From contig NZ_LRUJ01000007.1 in the NCBI RefSeq assembly GCF_001548475.1, forward strand, positions 62,001 through 126,000: a stretch of 64,000 nucleotides of DNA. The letters run 5' to 3'. The stretch's first letter is position 1. Each line of letters begins with the position of its first letter. A model generated the notes under the pieces. That model was not told where the DNA came from, did no database searches, and saw nothing but the letters and a program-made list of their open reading frames with translations. Shown one piece after another: positions 26,725 to 35,437 of the stretch. A program made the position numbers and the translations under genes. This stretch comes from Bordetella hinzii LMG 13501 (GTDB taxonomy: Bacteria; Pseudomonadota; Gammaproteobacteria; Burkholderiales; Burkholderiaceae_B).

Positions 26725-28851
26725 ATGAGGTACGCAGTGGCTCAGGTAGGTACGCTCAAGAAGCTGAGATATCGCTTCATCCCCGATCACGTGATCGGGG
26801 AGATTCTCTCGAAAAAATGGATAGACAACGCCATCCCCTTTCTGGTGCTGGTGGCGGTGATCGTGGTCTTCGGCCTTTTGCTGCCGAATTTCTTCTCGGC
26901 CGGCAATCTTTCGATGATGTCGCGCCAGCTCGGCGAGTTCGGACTCATTTGCCTGGCGATGATGGTGGTGATCATCGTCGGCGGCATCGATCTATCGGTG
27001 GGATCGAACTTCGCCCTGGGCAATTTCACGGCCCTGGCGCTGCTGAATCTGGCGCATTGGCCGCTGTGGGCCGCCATCCCCGCCACGGTGCTGGTCTGCG
27101 GCGCCGTCGGCCTGGTCAATGGCCTGTTGATCGGCTATCTGCGGCTGCGGGCCTTTCTGACCACCCTGGTCACGCTCATCATCGTGCGCGCCATCGTCGA
27201 CATGCTGCTGCTGAAGTATGTGCAGGCGATGTCCATGAGCTTCTTCTCCGATGAGGTGTGGGACCTGATCGGCATGGGCGACGTGCTGGGCCTGCCTTTC
27301 GCATTCGTGCTGCTCATCGTCGTGTCGCTGATCGGGCATATTCTCATCACGCGCTCGCGTCCCGGCTGGCGCGCCATGGCGGTGGGGGGCTCGCGCCGGT
27401 CGGCGCACAACATCGGCCTGCCGGTGCGCGGCATTGTCTGCTCGGCCTATACGCTGTCAGGCATGCTCTGCGGCCTGTCCGGCGTGCTCTACGCGGCCCG
27501 GTTATCGGGCGCCGGTTCGGATACCGGCATGGGCCTGGAGATCATGGCGCTCACGGCCGCCATCATTGGCGGCAATTCGCTGGGCGGCGGGCGCGGATCG
27601 GTCGTCAAGGCCTTGATCGGCGCGGTCATTGTCTTCGTGATGACCAACGGCGTGCTGCGCCTGGGCCTGAACTCCGGGTCCGGCCCCATGGTGTTGGGGC
27701 TGACGCTGATTTTCGCCGTCTTCATCGATGTGCGCTGGCTGAAGAACCGCGACAAACTGCTCAACAAGGTCTATGTCTCGCCGACCCTGATCGAGCTGCC
27801 CGAGCCGCGCAGCACCAAGGAAGGGCCGCTGGCGCCCAACGACCGGCTGGCCGATGTCGAGATCATCGGCCTGGGCCAGGTGGAAAGCCCCGAGGATGTC
27901 ATCCTGGACGAGGACGACGTGCTGTATTGCGGCACGCGCCACGGCGACATCGTGCGATTCTTCCCGCCCGACTACACGCGCCATGAAGTCTTCGCCCATA
28001 TCGGCGGTTCGCCCCTGGGCATGAGCCTGGACCGCGACCGCAACCTGGTGGTCTGCATCGGCGGCATGGGCCTGTACAAAGTCACGCAGCAAGGCGAGGT
28101 GTCCAAGTTGACGGACGAGACCAACCGGTCGCGCCTGTCCATCGTGGACGACAGCCGCCTGCGCCTGGCCGACGACTGCGATATCGCGCCCGACGGGAAA
28201 ATCTATTTCTCGGAGGCGACGGTGCGCTACGAGATGCACGACTGGCCGGTGGATGCGCTGGAGAGCCGCGGCAATGGCCGGATCATCTGCCATGACCCGG
28301 CCACGGGCAAGACCCATACGGCGGTGCGCAAGCTGGTGTTTCCCAACGGGGTATGCACGGCGCGCGACGGACAATCCATCCTGTTTGCCGAAAGCTGGGC
28401 CTGCCGCATCAGCCGCCTGTGGATCAGCGGTCCGCGCGCCGGCAAGGTGGACATCGTGGTCGACAGGCTGCCGGGCTATCCCGACAACATCAACCGCGCC
28501 TCCGACGGCACATACTGGTGCGCGATCATGGGCATGCGTTCGCCCGCGCTCGATGTGGCCCTGCGCATGCCGGACTTCCGGCGGCGGATGTCGCGCCGCA
28601 TCGCTTTTGACCAATGGCTCTATCCCAATCTGAACATCGGCTGCGTCATCCGCTTCAACGAACAGGGCGAGGTGTTGGAGTCCTTGTGGGACCGGGGAGC
28701 GAAGAACCATCCGATGATCACGTCGATGCGCGAGCACAAGGGATGGCTCTATCTGGGCGGCATCACCAATAACCGGATCGGCCGCGTGCGTTTGCCCGAT
28801 GCCGATCCGAATTGGTCTGCCTGGTCGGATTATTGGGGGAAGACGGCATGA
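26725..28851 (+). CDS. ABC permease fused to a strictosidine-synthase-like (SMP-30 superfamily) beta-propeller
   Basis: A single 708-aa frame with two parts. Residues 35-345 are a complete ribose-type permease (VGGIDLSVGSNFALGNF, VGGSRRSAHNIGLPV, IIGGNSLGGGRGS). After a basic segment (NRDKLLNK), which places the C-terminus in the cytoplasm, residues 375-700 form a six-bladed propeller. Its signatures include VESPEDVILDEDDVLYCG, RLADDCDIAPDGKIYFSEA, FPNGVCTARDGQSILFAES and LPGYPDNINRASDGTYW. These match strictosidine-synthase-like/APMAP and gluconolactonase-type hydrolases. The fusion implies hydrolysis or binding of substrate as it enters. A GTG at 26737 has a better ribosome site (GAGG) than the ATG at 26725. 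It overlaps the next gene by ATGA. Confidence 0.88.
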   Translation: MRYAVAQVGTLKKLRYRFIPDHVIGEILSKKWIDNAIPFLVLVAVIVVFGLLLPNFFSAGNLSMMSRQLGEFGLICLAMMVVIIVGGIDLSVGSNFALGNFTALALLNLAHWPLWAAIPATVLVCGAVGLVNGLLIGYLRLRAFLTTLVTLIIVRAIVDMLLLKYVQAMSMSFFSDEVWDLIGMGDVLGLPFAFVLLIVVSLIGHILITRSRPGWRAMAVGGSRRSAHNIGLPVRGIVCSAYTLSGMLCGLSGVLYAARLSGAGSDTGMGLEIMALTAAIIGGNSLGGGRGSVVKALIGAVIVFVMTNGVLRLGLNSGSGPMVLGLTLIFAVFIDVRWLKNRDKLLNKVYVSPTLIELPEPRSTKEGPLAPNDRLADVEIIGLGQVESPEDVILDEDDVLYCGTRHGDIVRFFPPDYTRHEVFAHIGGSPLGMSLDRDRNLVVCIGGMGLYKVTQQGEVSKLTDETNRSRLSIVDDSRLRLADDCDIAPDGKIYFSEATVRYEMHDWPVDALESRGNGRIICHDPATGKTHTAVRKLVFPNGVCTARDGQSILFAESWACRISRLWISGPRAGKVDIVVDRLPGYPDNINRASDGTYWCAIMGMRSPALDVALRMPDFRRRMSRRIAFDQWLYPNLNIGCVIRFNEQGEVLESLWDRGAKNHPMITSMREHKGWLYLGGITNNRIGRVRLPDADPNWSAWSDYWGKTA

Positions 28852-29894
28852 TGGGCCTGTTGAAGTCGGTCTCCGACCGCCTGTTGGGCCGGGGCGGCGC
28901 GGCCTTGACCGTGCCGCCGCTGGATGGGGCGCTCAAGCCCAATAACCGGCTCGAGGATGCGCCGGCCGGCCTGCCCGCCAGGCAGCCCGGGGCCCTGGCG
29001 CTCAGGCAGGGCCAGGTGCTATGGGCCGAGGGCGATGCGCTGATGTCGCCCTCGGGCGAGCAGGCCCGCATGCCCGGGCCGATCACCGCGATGGCGGCCT
29101 CGCCGTCCGGATCCCTCGCCGTGGCCATCGACGGCGGCGGCATCCACATCGACGGCGGGTCACCGCCGGCCCTGGCCGCGCTGTCCTGCGTGACCGCCCT
29201 GGCCTACGAGTCGGAGCGGGCCTTGTGGATCGCGGTGGGCTCGACCGTCCATCCCCTTGCCGCCTGGTCGCGCGATTTCCTGGAAATGCGCCGCAGCGGC
29301 CAGGTGCTGCGCTACGACATCGCGGGCGGACGCCTGCAGGTCATGGCGGACAGACTGGGTTTTCCTTTTGGCCTGCTGCCCGTCTCCCAGGGCGTGGTCG
29401 TCAGCGAGAGCTGGACCCGGCGGCTGCTGCGGATCGACGGCGCGGGCAAGCTTGTCCAGTTGAGCGAGAACCTGCCCGGCTATCCGGCGGGCCTGGCGCC
29501 GGCCGCGGGCGGCGGCGCATGGCTGGCGCTATTCGCGCCTTGCAATCCCCTGCTGGAACTGGTCTTGCGCGAGCCGGCCTACCGCCAGGCCATGATGGCC
29601 GAGGTGGAGCCACAGTACTGGATCGCGCCGGCCTTGCGTTCAGGCGATTCGTTTCTGGAACCCATGCAGGGGGGCGCGCTCAAGCAGATGGGCATATTGA
29701 AGCCCTGGTCGCCTACCCGGTCCTACGGCCTGGTGGTGGAGCTCGATGCCCGTTTCGAGGCCGTGCAGAGCCTGCACAGCCGCGCGGGCGGACGCAGGCA
29801 TGGCGTGACCTCGGTGCTCGAATACGAAGGCAAGCTGTGGATCGCCTCCAAGGGCGGCAACGAAGTGCTGTGCCTGGACGCGGGGAGGGACTGA
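28848..29894 (+). CDS. Stand-alone SMP-30/strictosidine-synthase-like propeller protein
   Basis: A 348-aa cytoplasmic protein without a signal peptide, starting at an ATG that overlaps the previous stop. It resembles the propeller of the preceding fusion: FPFGLLPVSQGVVVSES, SENLPGYPAGLAPAAGG, and a C-terminal blade HGVTSVLEYEGKLWIASKGG. The first blades are shorter and less typical, so it may be a diverged copy. It lies between the permease and ATPase genes of one operon, which is unusual. A role in processing or sensing the imported compound is inferred. Catalytic metal ligands cannot be confirmed by eye. Confidence 0.78.
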   Translation: MMGLLKSVSDRLLGRGGAALTVPPLDGALKPNNRLEDAPAGLPARQPGALALRQGQVLWAEGDALMSPSGEQARMPGPITAMAASPSGSLAVAIDGGGIHIDGGSPPALAALSCVTALAYESERALWIAVGSTVHPLAAWSRDFLEMRRSGQVLRYDIAGGRLQVMADRLGFPFGLLPVSQGVVVSESWTRRLLRIDGAGKLVQLSENLPGYPAGLAPAAGGGAWLALFAPCNPLLELVLREPAYRQAMMAEVEPQYWIAPALRSGDSFLEPMQGGALKQMGILKPWSPTRSYGLVVELDARFEAVQSLHSRAGGRRHGVTSVLEYEGKLWIASKGGNEVLCLDAGRD

Positions 29895-31387
29895 TGGAAG
29901 CTATCGTCGAGTTGCGCAAAGTCACCAAGGAATTCCATGGCGTTGCCGCCTTGCGCGAAGTGAGCTTCGACCTGATGCCGGGCGAGATCCATGCCCTCTT
30001 GGGGGAAAACGGCGCGGGCAAGTCCACGCTGACCAAGATCATCGCCGGCGTGCACAGCCCCACCCAGGGCGAGGTTCTGTTCAAGGGCGCGCGGCTGGCC
30101 TTCTCCAAGCCTGTCGACGCCTTGCGCAACGGCATTGCCATGGTGTTCCAGGAGACCTCGCTGGTGCCGTCGCTGACCGTGGCGCAGAACATCTATCTCG
30201 GCAACGAGAAGCTGTTCAATCGGCTGCGCGGCATCTATATATCGGCCCAACAGTTCCTGCAGTCGCTGAACTTCAATGTCGATCCGACCAAGTACGTCAG
30301 CCAGCTGGGCGCGGCGCAGAAGCAGATGGTGGAGATCGCGCGCGCCGTGCATCACAAGGCGCGCGTCATCATCTTCGACGAACCGACCGCCACGCTCACG
30401 CCCGAAGAGAAGTACCACTTCTTCGGCTTGGTCAATCGCCTGAAGGCCGATGGCGTGTCCATCATCTTCATCAGCCATGCGCTGGAAGAGGCGCTGGCCA
30501 TTTCCGACCGCATCACCATCCTGCGTGACGGCCAGCATATTGTCACCGACCGCGCCGGCGCCTTTGACCGCGACCGCATCATTTCCCATATGGTCGGGCG
30601 CAAGCTCACCGAAGAGATCTACCAGAAGACGGCCCGGAAAGCGCGGCCCTACGGGCCCAAGGTCCTGAGCGTGCAGAACCTGTCCATGGGGCGCATGGTG
30701 CGCAACACCTCGTTCTCGGTCTATGGCGGGCAGATCACGGGCATCTTCGGCCTGATCGGTTCGGGCCGCACCGAGACGGCCAAGATCATCGCCGGCGCCG
30801 TCAAGCGCGATTTCTTCCATGGCGGCGAACTGCGGCTGGAAGGACGCTCGGTGCGCTATCGCACGCCCCGGCCGGCGGTCAAGGACGGCATTGTCTACGT
30901 CACCGAGGATCGCAAGCTGGAGGGCTTTTTCGAAACCAAGTCCATCGCCGAGAATATCTACACCGGCCTGCTGGGCGCGGACCTGAACCGCTCGCCCCTG
31001 GTGTCGCACAGCGAGATGATGGCCTTGTCCAAATTCTGGACCCAGCGCCTGAACATCCGCGCCATCGACGACAACGCCAAGGTGATCGAATTGTCGGGCG
31101 GCAACCAACAGAAAGTCGTCATCGCCAAATCGCTGGTCCAGCGGCCCAAGCTCGTTATCCTGGACGAGCCCACCCGCGGGGTGGACGTGGGCGCGATCGC
31201 CGAGCTGCATGCGGTGATCAATGAGCTGGCCGACAGCGGTCTGGCCGTGGTGGTGATTTCTTCGTATCTGCCCGAAATCATGAATCTCGCCGACCGCGTG
31301 CTGGTGGCCCGGCAGGGCCGGGTGGTCGAGGAGTTCGGCATCGAAGAGGCCACCGAAGAAAAAATCATGTATGCGGCCGTGCATTGA
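29894..31387 (+). CDS. Ribose-type ABC ATPase (two nucleotide-binding domains)
   Basis: The cytoplasmic ATPase of 497 aa (RbsA/MglA type). The ATG at 29894 shares its A with the previous stop codon TGA; longer frames upstream are out-of-frame reading of the propeller gene. Domain 1 has Walker A GENGAGKST and Walker B VIIFDEPTATLTPEE with a degenerate signature (SQLGAAQKQMVEIARA). Domain 2 has GLIGSGRTETAKII, the signature LSGGNQQKVVIAKSL and VILDEPTRGVDVG. This degenerate pattern is usual for the family. It completes a transporter of one ATPase, two permeases and one binding protein. Confidence 0.92.
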   Translation: MEAIVELRKVTKEFHGVAALREVSFDLMPGEIHALLGENGAGKSTLTKIIAGVHSPTQGEVLFKGARLAFSKPVDALRNGIAMVFQETSLVPSLTVAQNIYLGNEKLFNRLRGIYISAQQFLQSLNFNVDPTKYVSQLGAAQKQMVEIARAVHHKARVIIFDEPTATLTPEEKYHFFGLVNRLKADGVSIIFISHALEEALAISDRITILRDGQHIVTDRAGAFDRDRIISHMVGRKLTEEIYQKTARKARPYGPKVLSVQNLSMGRMVRNTSFSVYGGQITGIFGLIGSGRTETAKIIAGAVKRDFFHGGELRLEGRSVRYRTPRPAVKDGIVYVTEDRKLEGFFETKSIAENIYTGLLGADLNRSPLVSHSEMMALSKFWTQRLNIRAIDDNAKVIELSGGNQQKVVIAKSLVQRPKLVILDEPTRGVDVGAIAELHAVINELADSGLAVVVISSYLPEIMNLADRVLVARQGRVVEEFGIEEATEEKIMYAAVH

Positions 31388-31411
31388 TACGCCGCCACCG
31401 AAGGAGATGTC

Positions 31412-32542
31412 ATGAAGATCACCGCTGCAGTGCTGGAGGAAATCGGCCGACCCGGCCCCTACGCCCAGACCCGCCCCTTGAATGTCTGCGAAATCGACCT
31501 CGCCGAACCCCGCCATGGCGAGGTGCTGCTGCGGGTGGCCGCCGCCGGCCTGTGCCATTCCGATCTGTCGGTCATCAATGGCGACCGGCCCCGCCCCGTG
31601 CCCATGGTGCTGGGCCATGAGGGCGCTGGCATTGTCGAGCGCGTGGGCGAGGGGGTCGGCGACCTCGTGCCGGGCGACCATGTGGTGTTTGTTTTTGTGC
31701 CGTCCTGCGGCCACTGCGTGCCTTGCCAGGCGGGGCGGCCGGCGTTGTGCGAGCCGGGCGCGGCGGCCAATGGGCGGGGCGAAATGCTGGGCGGCGGCAC
31801 GCGGCTGTCGCGCGATGGGCAGCCGGTCTATCACTTGACGGGTGTGTCCAGCTACGCGACCCACGCCGTGCTGTCGCGCAACAGCCTGGTGAAGATAGAC
31901 CGCGAAGTCCCCTTGAACATTGCCGCCCTGATGGGCTGCGCGGTGCTGACGGGGGCCGGCGCGGTGTTCAACACCGGCGCGGTCGCGCCGGGCGGCCGGG
32001 CGGCCGTGGTCGGTCTGGGGGGCGTGGGCCTGGCTGCCGTGCTGGGCGCGGCCGCCGCGGGCGCCGAGACCATCGTGGCGGTCGACACCTTGCCGGCCAA
32101 GCTGGACCTGGCGCGCGACCTGGGCGCCACGCATTGTTTCGAAGCCGGGGATCCGGATCTGACCGGCAAGATCAAGGAGGCCACCCAGGGCGGCGTCGAC
32201 GCGGCCCTGGAGTTCGCCGGCTCGGCGCGCGCGCTGGAAAGCGCCTTTTCCTTTACCCGCCGCGGCGGCACCACCATCACCGCCGGCCTGCCCAATCCCA
32301 AGGCGGTGCTCAATATCTCGCCGCTTACCCTGGTCGCCGAAGAGAGGTCGCTGCGCGGCAGTTATCTCGGCTCGGGCGTGCCCTCGCGCGACATTCCGCG
32401 TTTCCTGGGGCTGTTCAAGCGCGGCAAGCTGGCCGTGGACAAGCTGCTGACGCATCGCATTACGCTGCAGGACGTCAATGCCGGCTTTGACCGGCTGCAC
32501 CGCGGCGAGGCGATCCGGCAAGTCATCGAGTTCGAGGTCTAG
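31412..32542 (+). CDS. Zinc-dependent class III-like alcohol dehydrogenase
   Basis: An NAD-dependent medium-chain dehydrogenase of 376 aa. The catalytic zinc site is visible as AAGLCHSDLS and LGHEGAGIVERVG. The structural zinc cysteines are in SCGHCVPCQAGRPALC, and the nucleotide motif is GLGGVGLAAV. It starts 24 bp after the ATPase gene with a good GGAG site, so it is probably co-transcribed and oxidises a product of the imported compound. The substrate is not known. Long open frames on the opposite strand across this region are antisense artefacts of the high GC content. Confidence 0.88.
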   Translation: MKITAAVLEEIGRPGPYAQTRPLNVCEIDLAEPRHGEVLLRVAAAGLCHSDLSVINGDRPRPVPMVLGHEGAGIVERVGEGVGDLVPGDHVVFVFVPSCGHCVPCQAGRPALCEPGAAANGRGEMLGGGTRLSRDGQPVYHLTGVSSYATHAVLSRNSLVKIDREVPLNIAALMGCAVLTGAGAVFNTGAVAPGGRAAVVGLGGVGLAAVLGAAAAGAETIVAVDTLPAKLDLARDLGATHCFEAGDPDLTGKIKEATQGGVDAALEFAGSARALESAFSFTRRGGTTITAGLPNPKAVLNISPLTLVAEERSLRGSYLGSGVPSRDIPRFLGLFKRGKLAVDKLLTHRITLQDVNAGFDRLHRGEAIRQVIEFEV

Positions 32543-32555
32543 GCCCTGCGCCGAC

Positions 32556-32593
32556 CATGCCCTGGCGGCCAGGGCATGCCGGCCTGGGCCGGC
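32556..32593. terminator. Tandem hairpins between converging adh and ubiA
   Basis: CATGCCCTGG-CGG-CCAGGGCATG (32556-32578) is a perfect 10-bp stem. It is immediately followed by GCCGGCC-TG-GGCCGGC (32578-32593). There is no T-run, but the position between converging genes suggests transcript-end formation. Confidence 0.55.
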
Positions 32594-32598
32594 GGGCG

Positions 32599-33516
32599 CT
32601 AGAGCAGGGTACCCGCCAGGGCCGAGACGATCAGCAGCGCGCCGGTCCAGAGGTTGGCGCGAAACAGCATGAAGTTGCGGTCGGGGCGCTGCAGGTCGAA
32701 GACGGCCAGCTGCCAGCCCAGGTGCAGGGCCACCACGGCCATGCCCGCGAAATAGCCCCAGCCCAGCCCCATGTCGTAGCCGGCCCAGGTCCACAGCAGG
32801 GCCGAGGCCAGGTAGAAGCCGCCGATCCAGAGCTTGCCCTGTTCGCCAAAGCGCATGGCCGTGGAGTGCAGGCCCAGCTTGCGGTCATCGCGCACGTCGA
32901 CATAGGCGTAGATGCTGTCGTAGCCGATCTGCCAGAACACCGCGCCCAGCCACATGGCCACGCCGGCCAGCGGCAGGTGGCCCTGCGTGTCGGTCCAGGC
33001 CATCAGCATGCCCCAGTTGAAGCACACGCCCAGCACGGCCTGCGGCCAGTAGGTCACGCGCTTGCAGAAGGGATAGATGAAGACGAAGGGCAGCACGCCC
33101 AGCGCCCACCAGCGGCTCAGGTCATTGATGAAGAACAGCAGCGAGGCGCAGACCAGCAGCTGGCCGAGCAGGAACCACACCGCCTGGCGCATGCCGAGCT
33201 GGCCGCTGGTCAGGGGCCGGAAGCGCGTGCGCTCGACATGCTGGTCGATATCGCGGTCCCACATATCGTTGACCGTGCAGCCGATGCCGCGCATGAGCAG
33301 CGCGCCCAGCGAGAAGACGATCAGCCGTTGCAGGTCGGGCCAGCCGCCGGCGGCCTGCACCAGCGCCGCGATGCAGGGCAGCAGGGTGAGCCAGGTCCCG
33401 ATGGGCCGGTCCAGGCGGCAAAGGCGGGCATAAGGCCGCCAGGAACGGGGCAGCCAGCGCTCGACCCAGTCGTCGAAGACGATGTCGCTCAGGTCGGTCG
33501 TTTGGGGGGTGTTCAC
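32599..33516 (-). CDS. ubiA: 4-hydroxybenzoate polyprenyltransferase
   Basis: Attaches the polyprenyl tail to 4-hydroxybenzoate in ubiquinone synthesis, in the inner membrane. The two Asp-rich motifs are present, VNDMWDRDID and YAYVDVRDD, within about nine hydrophobic helices. The start is uncertain: a GTG at 33516 gives 305 aa (MNTPQTTDLSD), a GTG at 33525 adds three residues, and a TTG at 33537 would lie inside the terminator T-run just upstream. I prefer 33516. It is separated from the aminotransferase gene by a strong minus-strand terminator, so it must have its own promoter or rely on read-through. Confidence 0.92.
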   Translation of the reverse strand: MNTPQTTDLSDIVFDDWVERWLPRSWRPYARLCRLDRPIGTWLTLLPCIAALVQAAGGWPDLQRLIVFSLGALLMRGIGCTVNDMWDRDIDQHVERTRFRPLTSGQLGMRQAVWFLLGQLLVCASLLFFINDLSRWWALGVLPFVFIYPFCKRVTYWPQAVLGVCFNWGMLMAWTDTQGHLPLAGVAMWLGAVFWQIGYDSIYAYVDVRDDRKLGLHSTAMRFGEQGKLWIGGFYLASALLWTWAGYDMGLGWGYFAGMAVVALHLGWQLAVFDLQRPDRNFMLFRANLWTGALLIVSALAGTLL

Positions 33517-33534
33517 TGTGGGCACTATCGATAG

Positions 33535-33571
33535 CAAAAAGAAGGGCGCGGCGGGATAGGCCGCCGCGCCC
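33535..33571 (-). terminator. Intrinsic terminator after the aminotransferase gene
   Basis: On the minus strand, GGGCGCGGCGG pairs perfectly with CCGCCGCGCCC (33544-33571 on the plus strand, 6-nt loop) and is followed by TTCTTTTT. It lies 22 bp after the stop of the gene at 33594-34793. Confidence 0.88.
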
Positions 33572-33593
33572 GACTATAACGCATGCCAGGGGC

Positions 33594-34793
33594 TCAGACG
33601 TACTGGCGCAGCAGCTTGCCCAGGATGGCGATGCCGGCGTTGATCTTGTCTTCGGGCACCGTGGCAAAGCTCAGGCGCAGCGTGTTGGCGCGCGGCGTGC
33701 CGGCATAGAAGGGCGCGCCGGGGACGAAGGCGACGTTTTGTTCGACCGCCTCGGCCAGCAGCTTGGCGCTGTCGATGTGCTCGGGCAGCGTCACCCACAG
33801 GAACATGCCGCCCTCGGGTTTGGTCCAGCTTACGCCGGCGGGGAACTCGCGCGCGACGGCCTCGAGCATGCAGCGGCCCTGCTTGCGATAGATTTCGCGC
33901 ACATTGGGCAGGTGCTCTTGCAGGAAGCCGTCCTTGACGATTTCGTAGACGGCCATCTGGGTCAGGGTCGGGGTATGCAGGTCGGTGGCCTGCTTGGCCT
34001 GCACCAGCTTGTGGATGATGGCGCGCGGCGCGGCGATATAGCCCAGGCGCAGGCCGGGCGCCAGCACCTTGGAGAAGGTGCCCAGGCGGATCACCGTGGC
34101 GCCGGCCTCGGCGCCCAGGGCCAGCAGGCCGGGCTGCGGCTCGCCGGCATAGCGCAGTTCGCCATAGGGATCGTCCTCGATGATGGGCAGGCCCATCTCG
34201 GCGGCGCGCTGCACCAGCGCCACGCGGCGCGCGCGGTCCAGCGTGCGGCCCGTGGGGTTCTGGAAATTGGGCAGGGCGTACAGAAAGCGCGCGCCGGCGG
34301 CCAGTTCGGGGGTGATCGCCTCGGGGATCAGGCCGCCGTCATCGGTGGGCACCGGCACATAGCGCGGCTGGTACAGGCTGAACGACTGCAGCGCGCCCAG
34401 GTAGCTGGGGTCTTCGACCAGCACCTTGCTGTCCTTGTCGATCAGGACCTTGCCCAACAGGTCCAGCGCCTGCTGCGAGCCCGACACGATGAGGATCTGG
34501 TCGGCGCTGACATTGGCGCCGGCGCTGTTCAGGTCGTCGGCGACCCATTGCCGCAAGGGGGCGTAGCCCTCGGTCGGGCCGTATTGCAGGGCGGCGCGGC
34601 CATTGGTGGCCAGGACCTTGTCGAACGCCGCGCGTACCACTTCCACCGGGAAGCCGCCGGGTGCCGGCAGGCCGCCTGCAAAGGAAATGACCTCGGGCCG
34701 TTCAGTGACCTTGAGGATTTCGCGGATGGCGGAACTGGTGAGTTGCTGGGCGCGTTCCGAGAAGGAACACGCGGGTTCGAAAGGCTTGTCCAT
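33594..34793 (-). CDS. PLP-dependent class I/II aminotransferase (2-aminoadipate/MocR-type catalytic domain)
   Basis: A cytoplasmic aminotransferase of 399 aa of the LysN/KAT group. It has SFAGGLPAPGGFP near residue 37, LQYGPTEGYAPLRQW, VSGSQQALDLLGKVL, and NFQNPTGRTLDRARR, and the PLP lysine lies in LGTFSKVLAPGLRLGYIAAP. The amino donor and acceptor are not determined; 2-aminoadipate, aromatic or branched-chain substrates are all possible. It is divergent from the methionine-sulfoxide-reductase gene with a shared 134-bp promoter region and ends in its own terminator. Confidence 0.88.
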   Translation of the reverse strand: MDKPFEPACSFSERAQQLTSSAIREILKVTERPEVISFAGGLPAPGGFPVEVVRAAFDKVLATNGRAALQYGPTEGYAPLRQWVADDLNSAGANVSADQILIVSGSQQALDLLGKVLIDKDSKVLVEDPSYLGALQSFSLYQPRYVPVPTDDGGLIPEAITPELAAGARFLYALPNFQNPTGRTLDRARRVALVQRAAEMGLPIIEDDPYGELRYAGEPQPGLLALGAEAGATVIRLGTFSKVLAPGLRLGYIAAPRAIIHKLVQAKQATDLHTPTLTQMAVYEIVKDGFLQEHLPNVREIYRKQGRCMLEAVAREFPAGVSWTKPEGGMFLWVTLPEHIDSAKLLAEAVEQNVAFVPGAPFYAGTPRANTLRLSFATVPEDKINAGIAILGKLLRQYV

Positions 34794-34927
34794 GGGGAGC
34801 TTGTAGAAAGGAAGGAAACGTGCTTGCGGTTTTTATTGTTGCACAACGCGAGGGCGGGCCCGGGGGCGGGTCTAAAATCACCCGGCACGATTTCTTCCGG
34901 TACAGTTAATTTTAGTTACATTCAGCC

Positions 34928-35437
34928 ATGTTTCAGGCCGCCGCGCTCTCGACCGAATCCAAACCCCAGTTTTATCGCGAGCTGGCCGCGCAGGCGCGGG
35001 CCCTGCTCGAAGGCGAGCATGACCGCGTCGCCAATGCCGCCAACTTCGCGGCCCTGGCCTGGCAGGCCCTGCCGGCGATCAATTGGGCGGGCTTTTACTT
35101 CTACGACTGGCGGGAACTGGTGCTGGGGCCTTTCCAGGGCAAGCCGGCCTGCGTGCGCATCGCCCTGTCGCGCGGGGTCTGCGGCGCCGCGGCCAGCCAG
35201 CGGCGCACCCAGCTGGTGCCGGATGTGCACGCTTTTCCGGGCCATATCGCCTGCGACGCCGCGTCGCGTTCGGAAATCGTCGTGCCGCTGGTGCAGGATG
35301 GGCATCTGCTGGGCGTATGGGATGTGGACAGCCCCTTGCCGGGCCGCTTCGACGAAGAGGACAGGCAAGGCATGGAGGCCTTGTGCCAGGTGTTTCTCGA
35401 CAGCCTGCGCGTTGACAAGGGCCAGGGCGCGGCGTAG
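34928..35437 (+). CDS. msrC: Free methionine-(R)-sulfoxide reductase (GAF-domain fRMsr)
   Basis: A 169-aa GAF-domain enzyme that repairs free Met-R-sulfoxide in the cytoplasm using thioredoxin-type electrons. The GAF signature is present, with NWAGFYFYDW, LGPFQGKPAC and DVDSPLPGRFDEED. The three cysteines of the family are kept in KPACVRI, GVCGAAA and HIACDAA. The length is typical. The upstream sequence has two direct AGTTA copies 10 bp apart (34904-34908 and 34914-34918). Confidence 0.93.
   Translation: MFQAAALSTESKPQFYRELAAQARALLEGEHDRVANAANFAALAWQALPAINWAGFYFYDWRELVLGPFQGKPACVRIALSRGVCGAAASQRRTQLVPDVHAFPGHIACDAASRSEIVVPLVQDGHLLGVWDVDSPLPGRFDEEDRQGMEALCQVFLDSLRVDKGQGAA

Noticed and set aside
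29723-32794. Minus-strand open frame of over 1000 codons across the ABC ATPase and dehydrogenase genes
   Set aside because: It is antisense to two clearly recognisable proteins, is rich in His/Gln/Arg/Gly as expected for the complement of high-GC coding DNA, and shows no domain.
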